DNA of 64,000 nucleotides from Ctenosaura bakeri (GCA_948474755.1 CAOLHI010002134.1:1-64000); one strand, 5' to 3'. Numbered from the stretch's first letter, positions 34,545-44,685 are shown. Numbers and translations: made by a program. The notes: generated from the sequence alone by a model not told the origin.

Positions 34545-35680
34545 GATACTCAAGGTCCAAACCGCTGGCCTGGCTGTGCCTTTGGGCCTGCCTATCCTGG
34601 GCCCCGCGGTGTCTCCGCTCGGTCACCCTAATAGGATGCACCGCCTGGAGGAGGATCAGACCGCCGGCTTGGCTGCACCTCGGGCCCACCTATCCTCGCT
34701 GCCACAGTGTCTCCGCTCGGTCACCCTAATGGGATGCACCGCCTGGAGGAGGAGGATAGACCGCCGGCTTGGCTGCGCCTTTTGGGGCCCCCCTATCCTC
34801 GCTGCCGCGTTCTCTCCGCCCGGGCCCCCATGGGTGCCCGCCCCCGGGAAAAAAAAGGGCCTGGACCGCTGGCTTGGCTGCGCCTTTTGGGGCCCCCCTA
34901 TTCTCGCTGCTGCAGCCTCTCCGCTCGGTCACCTTAATGGGATGGGCCGCCCAGAGCACGGAAGCGAGCCGCTGGCTTGGTTCGCCTTTTGGGGCCCCCC
35001 TATCTTTCTCCGCGGCTCTCCCCCCCGGTCGCCCTAAAGGGTTGGACCTCCTGGAGGATGAAGATCAGACCGCTGGCTCGGCTGCGCCTTCGGGCCTGCC
35101 TATCCTCGCTCCTCGGTCTCCCCCCACCGTCACCTTGAGGGGTTGGCCTCCCGGAGGACGACGACAAAACTGCTGGCCTGGCCCGCCGTCGGCCCCCCCT
35201 TTTTGTCCCTTTTCCGCTGGTCACCCGGGGGGATGGCAACAAGACCATGGCTTGGCTGCGCCTTCGGGCCCGCCTACCCTTTGCCAGGGTTTTTCCTCCC
35301 CATCACCCTGAGCGGATGAACCGTCCTGAGGACGACGATGACTACGTCACCGCCTGGCCGTGCCTTTTGGGTGATCTATCTTTTCGGCTCATTTTTTTCC
35401 CCCCTGGTCACCCTCCGGGGAACCCCGGGCCTTCCCGTGGGGCCGCGCCGCAGCACCCGGTCATTGTCTGAAGCAGAGCAGCGGGCGCACGTGCATGTGT
35501 GGACTGTTATGGGAGAAAGAGAGGAGTACACCTCATGAGTAACAGGGTCCCTCCTCTCCCACCCCTAACGGTTTTGCATCGGGGTAAATCGCACTTATGG
35601 CCCCGCCTATCCTTGCTTCCGTGGTGTATCTGCCGATCACCCTCAAAGGATGGACCGCCCTGAGGTCAAGGAGTTCGTCC
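34545..35680 (+). repeat. ~100-bp tandem repeats in DIRS element 1
   Basis: About ten units, marked by ACCGCTGGCTTGGCTGCGCC and variants at 34561, 34659, 34760, 34865, 34968, 35069, 35169, 35243 and 35349, with a last one near 35597. Steps are mostly 98-105 bases. Each unit continues with GGCCCCCCTATCCTCGCTGC and a GGTCACCCT...GGATG segment. They lie between the terminal repeat and gag. Unit length is not a multiple of three, so the frame changes from unit to unit. The DIRS copy at 47817-54904 has no comparable array. Confidence 0.8.
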
Positions 35681-35751
35681 TCACAGCGGCGGGAGACCTG
35701 CTCTACCGGGCCTTTTCTCACCCCACCCCTCCATGGTCTTTTCCTACACAG

Positions 35752-35834
35752 ACGATCTCGTCTATCTGGGAAAATAGCAGGGTCGGGCCTGGTTAGTCTT
35801 CATGGGAGACTGCTTGGGAATACGGTAGGTTTTC
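35752..35834 (+). pseudogene. 5S rRNA-like fragment
   Basis: The sequence ACGATCTCGTCT...GCAGGGTCGGGCCTGG, then TTAGTCTTCATGGGAGACTG and CTTGGGAATACGGTAGGTTTT, follows the 3' two thirds of vertebrate 5S rRNA, including the A box/C box promoter area, with several small deletions and substitutions. The first 35 or so bases of the gene are absent and the terminal GGGTGCTGTAGGC is shortened. It sits inside DIRS element 1 between the 100-bp repeats and gag. Confidence 0.85.
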
Positions 35835-36379
35835 AACCGATGTCATATCATTCCTTTCCCCCCCGTATAGGGGCCGTCCCCCCCAACGTGAGGCACCGAT
35901 CGACTGATCGCCTTCTGCGGTCTCCCCTCCCGTGGTTCCTACTGTTAGGGCCACCACTGTACTCCACCTCCAGCTACTGCGGACCACCCAATTCGGTCCC
36001 TTCCGTGCCTGTGATTTCAGGCCTGCAACCATTACCGGACACATTTTTCCTCCAAATTGAGATCTTTTCAACTTGAAATTTGGCTTGGGTTACATCGGCC
36101 ACTCACTTGTCTCAACCCTGGCCTTAGGAGACGTGATGGACGCGGCTATAATCTAGGACCCGGTGCCCGCCATCTGAGGCACACTGACTTCACCAGAAGT
36201 ACTTGTGGGCCACAGCCCATCCTGTTTGGACACTCTGGCATTCAGTTCTGTTCCGCCTCGTCACTCAGTGCCAGGGGACCAGTGCCAGCCATCATGTGGG
36301 CTACTCATTCCGCGGTGCTGCTGCTGCTGCGATGGAAATTTCCCCCCTCCGGCACCTTGTCGGGCCAGCTCCACAGATC

Positions 36380-36925
36380 TGCAGGAGGAAAGCCACAGGT
36401 GCATTGAAACCTCCATTGACAGCCCGGGTCTCCTCCATGCAACTAATTAAGGCCCGAGCCATGGCAAACAAATGTGTGGCACAGATCATTGGGCATCTAA
36501 AAGGACACAGGGAAAGGTTTAAGAACCTCTCCTTCGATGGCCAGGAGCTGTTTAATGCCGTATTGGATCAAGCGATGAACCATCCAGTCACGATACGCCT
36601 GACTGTCTGCAACCATACGCAGGTCATCACCCTCGACTTCTCAACCCCGGTCTCCTCGCTTGGCCCCTTCCTGACCATCTACTGTCTCGGAGGCGCCAAT
36701 CTTCTTCTGCGAAGAAGCGCTCACCAGGGACGAAGTCCCGTCTTGGCCTCCTTTGCAGGTCGCCACCACCTGGCACCCCGTTCCCCAGAATTGGGGAATA
36801 TTTCCATTGCCCCCTTTCCTGCGCCACACAATTTGGAAGTATCCCCCGCGTGGCGCCTCTATTCTTCCCCGGCCAGCTCCACTCTGCCAGAAGAGATCCA
36901 GTCCCCGCTTAAAGAGGGGCGTTAA
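36380..36925 (+). pseudogene. DIRS element 1 gag remnant
   Basis: A stretch with 'MANKCVAQIIGHLKGHRERF' and 'NLSFDGQELFNAVLDQAM' matches 'RIEDLPFDGQGLFNSATDEM' in the gag of the DIRS composite (about 52900). Upstream sequence to 35840 is probably the rest of gag but too decayed to follow. The C-terminal part continues with Ser/Pro-rich sequence without recognisable domains. Confidence 0.6.
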
Positions 36926-36999
36926 ACTTCTGTCCTCGCCCAGTACCACTGACCCCTTCTCCCCCTATTTCACAGTGCCGAACATCGAACAGAACCCTG

Positions 37000-37788
37000 T
37001 GGTCTTTTGGACCACGGAGGGGTGAATGGGTTCCCCCCAAAAATCAAAAGGGACTCTCTCTCTCATCAAGACTGGCTTGCCTCCATCGATCCCCAGATGT
37101 TCTTTCGCATCGCTTTGCCCGCACGCAGCATACCTATGGGTGTTCGCCGCACCTGTTACCATTGGGGGGACTTTAAACTCTCTACCACGCCCAGGGCCTT
37201 CACCAAATCACGCCCCTGTGGTATCATACCTCCGGACAAAGGTCGTGGTGACCTACCCCTACCTGAATGACTTCTTCAGCACTGTTCGGTTCAGTTTCAA
37301 CCCACCTCTGTCGAGCAGAAACGTCTGCGTTGAATACCTCCACAGGTGCGTCACTCCCTCTACGGTGGCAATCTTTCAACCATCTCCTTAAATTTTTTTG
37401 GGGAAACCCTTTTCATGGCTCAAGGTGACAATAACCCCCCTTTTTTGGATGGGGAGCCCACTGTAGGTGACAATGGACGCTTCCCTTTTTTGGATAGGGA
37501 GCCCACTGTGTGGCCTTGAAAGGCCAGTGGATCGACAACGAGCCATCCTTCACATCAACACCCTCGAACCACTTGCCATTGGGAAAGCTGGTCGTTTTGC
37601 CGAGGGCATTTTGCCACTTGGTTGTGGACCATATGGTGTGCATCTTGACAGATAACACAACGGCAGTTTGTTATGTCAACAAGCAAGGAGGGACTCATTC
37701 CACACCCTCCTCAACATAGCCCTAGACCTCTGGCACTGGTGAATCTTGCTTCACACCCAGCCAGTAGCGGTGCACCTGGCAGAGCAGG
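37000..37788 (+). pseudogene. DIRS element 1 RT-RNase H remnant
   Basis: Pieces in different frames read 'DWLASIDPQMFFRIA', 'TTPRAFTKS' and 'TYPYLNDFFS' (about 37065-37285). They correspond to 'DWFASSDLKEAYFHIA', 'TAPRVFTKC' and 'YPYLDNWLL' of the DIRS composite. RNase H pieces read 'TMDASLFWIGS' (37469) and 'LTDNTTAVCYVNKQGGTHST' (about 37645-37705). The last recognisable codons (HLAEQ) end at the gypsy insertion at 37789. Many frameshifts make it dead. Confidence 0.75.
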
Positions 37789-38144
37789 TGTTGCTCCATG
37801 CCTTCCACAGCCTGGCGCCTGCCTCAAATAGCCCTCCAAGCCAGGCACTGACCAATCAGGCATGGCCATGTGGCTGAGGGCCGACCAATCGGGCGTGGCC
37901 ATGTGACTGAGGGCTCGCAGCTGGGCTGTGCCTCACAGCTGCAAGCTCTATGCCCGTTGCCTCCTCTGGATCGGGACCGCAGGCAGACTCCCAGGCCTCC
38001 CGCGGATCGGGGCCGCGAGTGGGCGGAGCCCCGGGAGCAGGCCCGGGGCCTGCAGCCTCTAGGTAGGTGGCCTCCAGACAAGGCCCCTCAGCCGCAGCGG
38101 CCTCAGGGGCAGCGACAGGTCCAGCCGGGCCCATGCCCCTGACA
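37789..38144 (-). repeat. Chromovirus 3' LTR
   Basis: 356 bp. It is shorter than the partner LTR by 90 bases: it lacks one 33-base unit containing AATCAGGCGTGGCCATGTGG and a block of about 57 bases present at 43024-43080. Confidence 0.9.
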
Positions 38145-38149
38145 TTACC

Positions 38150-39175
38150 CCCTTCCCCAGACTCGCCCCCCCTACCCCGCCGAGGCCGCGGCTTGGCGGG
38201 GAAGCGCCGGTGAAAGGCCCGCACCAGCCGGGGCGCGTGGACATCGGTGGCATCCTACCAGGACCGTTCCTCCGGCCCGTAGCCACGCCAGTCTACGAGG
38301 TACTGCAAGCACCCTCTCTGCCAGTGGGAGTTGAGGATTTCAGCCACTTCGAATTCTTCCTTGCCATCCACAATCACAGACGCTGGAGGTGGACCTGGTC
38401 CGACGTCGGGATGCACTCCCGAGGCCGGCAGCAAGAGTGACCTATGGAACACGGGGTGAACCCGCAGGTTGTGCGGAAGCTGCAACCGATAAGCCACGGG
38501 GTTCAACTGGGCCGTGACTTCAAAGGGCCCAATGAACCGGGCATCCAGCTTGCGGCTGGGGCGACCTGTCGGGAGGAAGCGGGTGGATAGCCAGACCCAC
38601 TCCCCGACCTGCAACGGCGGGCCCGGTTGGCGGTGGCGGTCGGTGGTCCGCTTGTATGCTACCTTGGCAAGCTCTAGTTGCTCCTGCAGCAGGCTCTGCA
38701 ACGCCCGCAGCTCCTGGAGCCATTGGTCGGCGGCGGGCACCGCGGATGGTGCCCCGACGGCCGGGAACCAACGTGGATGGTAGCCGTAGTTGGCGAAGAA
38801 CGGGGTCTGCTGAGTGGAGGCGTGGACGGTGTTATTATAGGCAAACTCCGCCAGAGGTAGCAGGTCCGCCCAGTCGTCCTGCTGGTAGCAGCTGTAGCAA
38901 CATAGGTACTGCTCCAGGGTTGCGTTGGTACGTTCCGTCTTGCCGTCCGTCTGTGGGTGGTGGGCAGAAGAAACGCGGGGCTCTACGTCCAGTTGACGCA
39001 GCAGGCACTGCCAGAACTGGGTCGTGAATTGGGGTCCCCGATCGGACACGATCCCTTCGGGGAGGCCGTGGAGCCGGAACACATGGTGTAACACTAGGTG
39101 AGCCGTCTCCTTGGCGGTGGGCAGTAACGGGCACGGGACAAAGTGCGCCATCTTGGTGAAAAGGTCCACCGCCAC
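38150..39175 (-). pseudogene. Chromovirus integrase core and chromodomain
   Basis: The catalytic triad is visible: Asp in AVDLFTKMAHF, Asp in IVSDRGPQFTTQFW, Glu in HPQTDGKTERTNATLEQYL (about 39170-38905). A GPY/F-like segment ('DARFIGPFEVTAQLNPVAY', about 38540-38485) leads to the chromodomain 'EEFEVAEILNSHWQRGCLQY' plus LVDWRGYGPEERSW (about 38350-38256). The chromodomain targets integration to particular chromatin in this branch. A TAG stop at 38255-38253 interrupts it; the same frame then stays open with a basic, Gly-rich tail to about 38150. Confidence 0.92.
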
Positions 39176-39199
39176 CAGTATGACCGTGTGTCCTCGAGA

Positions 39200-39974
39200 C
39201 GGTGGGAGCTCGGTGATAAAGCTTCATGGACACCGCCTTCCAGGGACCCGTCGGAGTTGGTAGAGGTTGGAGGAGACCAGGAGGTTTCCCCGGCAGGTCC
39301 TTGGCGCGGCGGCACACGGGGCATGTGCGGACGTAGCGGTCGATGTCCCCTCGTACCCGGGGCCACCAGAACTTGCGGGTCACCAGGTGCATGGTCTTGA
39401 ACGGGCCAAAGTGCCCCGCGGGTTTACTGTCGTGGCAGAGCCACAACACCTCGTCCCGGCACGGACCTGTTGGAACAAACAAATGGCCCTTGTGATACAG
39501 CAGCCCCTCCCGTTGGGACCACGGGGAGGAGGTGTCCCCCAGCCGAAGGGGCCCCCGGGGCGGCTCCCGAGCCTGGGCCTCCCGGATCCGCTCCGCCAGG
39601 GTGGCTACCTCCACCGCCGCCGCAAAGTTTTCCGGGCGCAGGATAGTGGACCGCACCTCGGGCTCCAGAGTCGCGGCATACTCTGGCTTCCGGGACAGGG
39701 CGTCGGCGCGGCGGTTACGAGCCCGCGGCACATACTGGAGCTGGAAATGAAACCGCGAGAAGAACTGGGCCCACCGCATCTGCCGCGGAGTCAGCTTGCG
39801 GACGGTCTGGAGGTACTCCAGGTTGCAGTGGTCAGTCCGTACCTGCACCGGATGCCAGGCGCCCTCCAGCAGGTGCCGCCAGGCCTCGAAGGCCGCCTTA
39901 ACCGCCAGGAGTTCCTTCTCCCAGATGGTATAGTTCCGCTCGGGGAAGACAGCTGCCGCGAGTAGTAGGCACAA
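39200..39974 (-). pseudogene. Chromovirus RNase H end and integrase zinc domain
   Basis: RNase H continues with ERNYTIWEKELLAVKAAFEA, VRTDHCNLEYL and 'RRADALSRKPE'. The integrase N-terminal HHCC zinc-binding module follows, with 'CHDSKPAGHFGPFKTMHLVT' (two His) and CPVCRRAK (two Cys), about 39440-39310. The tether to the catalytic core (GPWKAVSMK) runs into a frameshift near 39215, after which the core is found in another frame at 39175. Confidence 0.88.
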
Positions 39975-40548
39975 GGTCGGAGTTGGCCCTCTGGACCCCC
40001 AGCTTGCAACAGGACCGCCCCGACCGCCACATCCGAGGCGTCGGTCTCCACTACAAACGGCCGCCTGGGGTCCGGGTGCTGAAGAACGGGCTCAGACGTG
40101 AAGCAGGTTTTCAGCCGCTCGAACGCCTGCTGGGCCTCCTCGGTCCACCGGAAGGGTGCTTTTCCCTGGAGCACACTGGTGATGGGGGCCGCTAGGGTCG
40201 CGTACTCGGGGATGAACTTCCGATAGAAGTTCGCGAACCCTAAGAAGCGCTGGACATCTTTGCGGCTGGCTGGCGGCTGCCAGGACACGATCGCCTCTAC
40301 CTTGGCCGGATCCATCTCCACTCCCCGATGAGACACTCGGTAGCCCAAGAAGTCGACCTCCGAGAGGTCGAAGGCACACTTCTCGAGCTTCGCGTACAGG
40401 CGGTGCTCCCGGAGCCACTGCAAAACTGCCCGTACGTGAGCGTCGTGGACCTGCTGATTTGGGGAGTAAATAGGAAGTCGTCAAGGTAGATAATCACGAA
40501 CCGGTCCAGGTAGTCGCGGAAGACATCATTGACAAAGTGCTGGAACAC
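39791..40548 (-). pseudogene. Chromovirus RT C-terminal half and RNase H start
   Basis: The segment 40548-40460 carries FQHFVNDVFRDYLDRFVIIY followed by LDDFL, the RT catalytic YLDD box. After a frameshift near 40455 the reading resumes with 'LYAKLEKCAFDLSEVDFLGY' and the thumb 'RFLGFANFYRKFIPEYATLA'. RNase H starts with 'PFVVETDASDVAVGAVLLQ' (catalytic Asp). A further frameshift near 39960 moves the rest of RNase H into the next open stretch. Confidence 0.9.
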
Positions 40549-40551
40549 GGC

Positions 40552-41643
40552 TCAGGCGTTACAGAGGCCGAAGGGCATAACCGTATATTCATAGTGGCCA
40601 TACCGGGTCTGGAACGCCGTCTTCCACTCGTCTCCCGCCCGAACCCGAACCAGGTTGTAGGCCCCGCGGAGGTCCAGCTTGCTGAAGACCGTCGCGTGCC
40701 GCAGGCGCTCCAGCAACTCCGGAATCAAGGGGAGCGGGGAGCGGTTGCGGATGGTGATCCGGTTAAGGGCGCGGTAATCATTGCAGAGCCGGAGTTCCCC
40801 CGACTTCTTGCGGACAAACAGCACCGGCGCCCCCGCCGGTGACGTCGATGGCCGCACGAAGCCCCGGCGCAGGTTCTTTTCCAGGAAGTCCCTTAGGGCT
40901 GCCAGCTCGGGTTCCGAAAGTGCGTAGATGCGACCAGCCGGAATGGGCGCCCCCGGGACCAAGTCGATGGCGCAGTCATAAACCCGGTGGGGAGGTAGGC
41001 GATCGGCCTCCTTCTGGTCAAACACGTCCGCATATTCCTGGTACTTGGGTGGCAGCTTGACGGAAGTTGCAGGACCAGGGGCCTCCAGGGTAGCCAGCAG
41101 CTTCTCAGGCCAGCAGTGCTCCTGGCAGTACTCGGAGGCAAAGAGCACCTCGCGCCGCGACCACGAGATTCGGGGGTCATGGCGCGAGAGCCATGGCATG
41201 CCCAGCACCAGCGGGAAGTGGGGCACCGCCATGACCAGGAAGTGGGTCCGCTCATAATGGCCCTGGATTTCCAGACCCACCTCCACCGTCCGGTGGGTGA
41301 TGGGGCCCGACCTCAGCAATCGTCCATCGATGGTCTCCACCGGGCGAGGCTTGGGTAGGGGCTCCAACGGTATCCGGTGATCCTGGGCAAACTGGAGGTC
41401 CAGGAAGTTGTTGGACGCCCCGGAGTCAAGCATGGCCCCCACGGGTATCGGTGCTGCCCCGCCGAGGCATACCATGGCGGCCACCAGGAGTGGATCTCGT
41501 TGCCTCTCTTGTGGGTCTGCAGTGTCCCTGCTGCCGGGCTCCCCCAGGCCTCGCAGGCCTTCTAGGCCTGGGGGTTGCTTTCCCGCCGCCAGTAACTGGT
41601 GTCTTGGCTGGGCACACATGAGCGAAGTGTCCCCCCAGCCCAC
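40552..41643 (-). pseudogene. Chromovirus protease and RT N-terminal half
   Basis: An open stretch of 363 codons. The aspartic protease motif [11 protein letters not shown] lies at residues about 71-81, with the hydrophobic [10 protein letters not shown] flap/strand at about 142-151. RT begins with '[20 protein letters not shown]' and includes '[20 protein letters not shown]' and the first catalytic Asp in [13 protein letters not shown]. It stops after [11 protein letters not shown] at 40552 (the expected next residue replaced by a stop). The rest of RT continues immediately downstream in the same direction. Confidence 0.9.
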
Positions 41644-42494
41644 AGTAGAGGCACAGGCCAGCCCGCCGCCGCTGCTCCTTCTCCTCGGCAGTCAGCCGGG
41701 GCCGCGCCCCCAAGCTGCTTAGGCTCCTCTGGGCTCGAGGAAGCCGGGATGGCACCGGAACTGGTCCGGCTGGGCAGACCCTCCGTCTCTCGTGGAGCGG
41801 GTGCCCAGGTGTGCACACTTGAGGTTCCGGCGCGGCGGGCCTGCCGGCGGGCTTCCAGGCGCCCGTCAATGTGGAGGGCCTGTTGGATAAGCTGCTCAAG
41901 GGTCGTGGGTGGGGATCTGCGGGCCAGTTCGTCCAGAATTTCTGCCGAGAGGCCGGCCTTGAATTGATCCTGAAGAGCCGGGTCATTGTAGGCCACGTCC
42001 TGGGCCAAGAGCCGGAAGGAGGTGGTGTAGTCTCGCACCGAGCCCCTCCCCTGCTGCAGCTGGCGGAGCTGGCGGCTCGCGGTCTCAGACCGGATGGGAT
42101 CCCCCATACGGCGCGGAAAGCCTGCAGGAACGCAGCCATGCTGTCCAAGACTACACTGTTCTCCCGAAGCAGGGACGTAGCCCACTTGGCAGGCATACCG
42201 GCCAACAGGCTAATCATGGGCGCGTTCATCCAGGAAGTCTTGGGCCCGGACTTGGATGTACAGCCGGCAGTTAGCAATGAAGGTCTCCAGCTCTGTAGGC
42301 TCCCCCGAAAAACGCTGCGGTACAGCCATAGGGACCTTGGAAGCAGGCTGGGGCTGGGTTGCCTGTAGCTGCCCCATCTGGAACTGCAGTACTTGCAGAG
42401 CATGCGAAAGCTGGTCCACTTGAGCCCGCAGCCCTTGGTTCTCTTGGGCCTGAGCAGCCAGCTGGGCCTGCAGGGCCGCGTTCTCCCCATCCAT
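41560..42494 (-). pseudogene. Chromovirus gag
   Basis: It starts at 42494 ([20 protein letters not shown]), a heptad-rich N-terminus. The capsid signature '[20 protein letters not shown]' (about 42340-42280) follows, then '[20 protein letters not shown]' (about 42000-41935). A zinc knuckle [14 protein letters not shown] lies at about 41665-41620. At least two frameshifts (near 42205 and 41710) separate these parts. Gag would form the virus-like particle and bind RNA through the knuckle. It precedes the pol region and partly overlaps it in another frame. Confidence 0.85.
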
Positions 42495-42718
42495 GCTGCC
42501 TGAAGGGACGGAGCAACAATCTGTCAGTGCCAGGCAGTGGTCAGGCAGAGGCAGGGGAGCTGGTTAGAGCTGCAGGGCTTTAATGCAGTCTTAACAGAAA
42601 TAAACACAGGCTGTTAAAGTACATAGGGCAGGTTACTTCACTAAGGCGAACAGAAGGACTGGTTTCAGGCGAGGGCAGGAACAAGGCACAGACAGCAGGA
42701 CCACAGTTAACCAACAGT

Positions 42719-43164
42719 TGTTGCTCCATGCCTTCCACAGCCCGGCGCCTGCCTCAAATAGCCCTCCAAGCCAGGCACCGACAAATCAGGCGTGGCCATG
42801 TGGTTGAGGGCCGACCAATCAGGCGTGGCCATGTGGCTGAGGGCCGACCAATCAGGCGTGGCCATGTGGCTGAGGACTCGCAGCTGGGCTGTGCCTCACA
42901 GCTGCAAGCTCTCTGCCCGTCGCCTCCTCTGGATCGGGACCGCAGGCAGACTCCCAGGCCTCCCGCGGATCGGGTCCGCAAGTGGGCAGAGTCCTGGGAG
43001 CAGGCCCAGGGCCTGCAGCCTCTAGGTAGGTGGCTCTAGGCCCGGCAGCCTCTTCCACGGCCGCCAGGCCCGAGCCATCGGCCGCGTCGGCCTCCAGACA
43101 AGGCCCCTCAGCCGCAGCGGCCTCAGGGGCAGCGACAGGCCCAGCCGGGCCCATGCCCCTGACA
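42719..43164 (-). repeat. Chromovirus 5' LTR with 33-bp tandem repeat
   Basis: 446 bp. It contains three 33-base units ACCAATCAGGCGTGGCCATG... at about 42778-42880 (two in the other LTR). Each holds a CCAAT box on the plus strand. Apart from these units and one 57-base block the two LTRs are very similar. Confidence 0.9.
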
Positions 43165-43560
43165 CATTCCAGATGTTACGACACTGGAGGGGCGAGTCGA
43201 TGATCGAGCTCTTCCCCACCGACCAGAACACAAAGTTTTTTTCACCGGTACTCCTCAAGGGCCAGCCTGGGTTGCGATTCCATCGGCGACGCTTCCACTC
43301 CAGGTGGCACGGCGGGTTCCTCTACACGTTTCCTCTGTTTTTCCTTTCCCCTCATGTACCTAGTGGGTGTCCTCGTGGACCGAGCCAACGTTGTCCTCAT
43401 GGCCGAGGCAGCACGGCTTCAGACCCCTGTTCGAGGCCACTCGCGATCGACTCCTTAAGCTTCCAACAGCGCCGGATCTCCTGCCGCACCTCAAACAGTC
43501 TTTTCTCTGTCCAGTCCTGCCACTCCTGGCCTCCCATACAGGGCGGATACCACCCTAGAC
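43165..43560 (+). pseudogene. DIRS element 1, post-RNase H remnant
   Basis: It resumes with FQMLRHWRGESMIELF, matching FQMIRDRWGESVVDLF of the DIRS composite. It continues in shifting frames with 'GGFLYTFPLFFL' and 'RPLFEATRDRLLKLPTAPDL'. This is the linker between RNase H and the recombinase. It breaks off at about 43585. Confidence 0.75.
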
Positions 43561-43587
43561 GATCCCGTCATCGGTAACGTCTTGATC

Positions 43588-43702
43588 GCAATGGGGCCAA
43601 AAGAATGCAACAGCCGCAGGAGGGCACGACGGGGCCAAAAAACCCCGCTACCCATGAGTTGGCGGGACAGGGCCAAAAAAACCCACCACTCACAGGTGGG
43701 CA
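43588..43702 (-). repeat. Remnant of the 38-bp minisatellite
   Basis: Three units of the inverted form (CAATGGGGCCAAAA..., CGACGGGGCCAAAAAACCCC, GACAGGGCCAAAAAAACCCA) follow DIRS element 1, 10 kb from the main array at 30275-33359 and in the same orientation as its second half. Confidence 0.85.
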
Positions 43703-44685
43703 TGACTTACACTTACTCTGAGGTGAATCCCAAGGCCTCACTGTGTCTACTCAGAGGTAAGAGCCGCTTACAATCATATAAATTCCCAGGCATCAGTCGG
43801 TCTACTTGGAGGTAAGAGCCACTTACACCTAGGTCAATCCCAAGGTGTCAGTCGGTCTACTCGAAGTTATGAGCCTCTTACACTGAAATAAATCCCAAGG
43901 CCTAATTCAGTTTACTCGGAGGAAAGAGCCATTTACAATTGGATAAAAACAAATGCGTCAGTGGGTCTACTCGAAGTTAAGAGCCTCTTACACTGAGGTA
44001 AATCCCAAAGCGTCAGTCGGTCTACTCGGAGGCAAGAGCCACTTACATGCAGGTAAATCCCAAGGCGTCAGTGGGTCTACTCAGAGGTAAGAGCCACTTA
44101 CACCTAGGTCAATCCCAAGGCGTCAGTGGGTCTACTCAAAGTTAAGAACCTCTTACACTGAGGTAAATCCCAAGGCGTCAGTGGGTCTACATGGAGGTAA
44201 GAGCTGTTTACACCTAGGTGAATCTGCAGGCGTCAGTGGGTCTATGTGGAAGTAAGAGCTACTTACATCTAGGAAATCCCACGGCGTCAGTCGGACTACT
44301 CGAAGGTAAGAGCCACTTACACATAGGTAAATCCTAAAGCGTCAGTGGATCTACTCAGAGGCAAGAACCACTGACATGCAGGTAAATCCCAAGGCATCAG
44401 TAGGTCTACTCGGAGGTAAGAGCCACTTACACCTTGGTGAATCCTGAGGCATCAGTGGGTCTACACGGAGGTAGGAGCTACTTACACCTAGGAAATCCCA
44501 AGGCTTCAGTGGGTGTACTCGGAGGTAAGAGCCAGTTACACCTAGGTAAATCGAAAGGCTTCAATGGGTCTACTCAGAGGTAAGAGCCACTTACACCAAA
44601 GTAAATCTCAAGGCATCAGTGGGTCTAATCGGATGTAACAGCCAGTACAAGGAAGTAAATCTGGCATCACTGGGTCTACTATACC
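43703..44685 (+). repeat. 55-bp tandem repeat array
   Basis: About 18 units with a step of 55 bases. A typical unit reads AAATCCCAAGGCGTCAGTGG, then GTCTACTCGGAGGTAAGAGC, then CACTTACACCTAGGT. Units differ by scattered changes and a few short indels. No open frame persists. Confidence 0.9.

Larger units (their letters stand above)
37789..43164 (-). mobile_element. Ty3/gypsy chromovirus
   Basis: This is a complete-length minus-strand LTR retrotransposon: 5' LTR 42719-43164, 3' LTR 37789-38144, with gag, protease, RT, RNase H, integrase and chromodomain in that order. A polypurine tract (GGGGAAGGGGG on the minus strand, about 38148-38160) precedes the 3' LTR. LTRs begin TGTCAGGGGC and end GGAGCAACA. 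Coding is broken by several frameshifts and stops. The C-terminal chromodomain places it in the chromovirus branch (vertebrate Sushi-like). It sits in DIRS element 1 without target duplication; about 70 bases of the host element are missing at the site. Confidence 0.92.
33934..43590 (+). mobile_element. DIRS element 1, decayed, split by a gypsy element
   Basis: The left terminus (33934-34100) matches the right terminus of the DIRS composite at 54745-54904, read in reverse complement, including GGTCTCTGTGCCTCA and TTCCAGAGCT. Gag-like (about 36430-36600), RT (about 37060-37280), RNase H (about 37466-37788) and post-RNase H (43165-43560) segments follow in order, all frameshifted. The recombinase and right terminus are missing; minisatellite sequence begins at 43590. 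Bases 37789-43164 are a Ty3/gypsy insertion. DIRS elements are retrotransposons that use a tyrosine recombinase instead of an integrase. Confidence 0.8.

Noticed and set aside
34561..35311. Proline/leucine-rich protein with ~33-residue repeats
   Set aside because: The DNA unit averages about 100-103 bases, so the frame drifts between units and no single frame keeps the repeat.
43703..44685. CRISPR-like repeat array
   Set aside because: Units are head-to-tail without unique spacers, in a vertebrate context with no cas genes.
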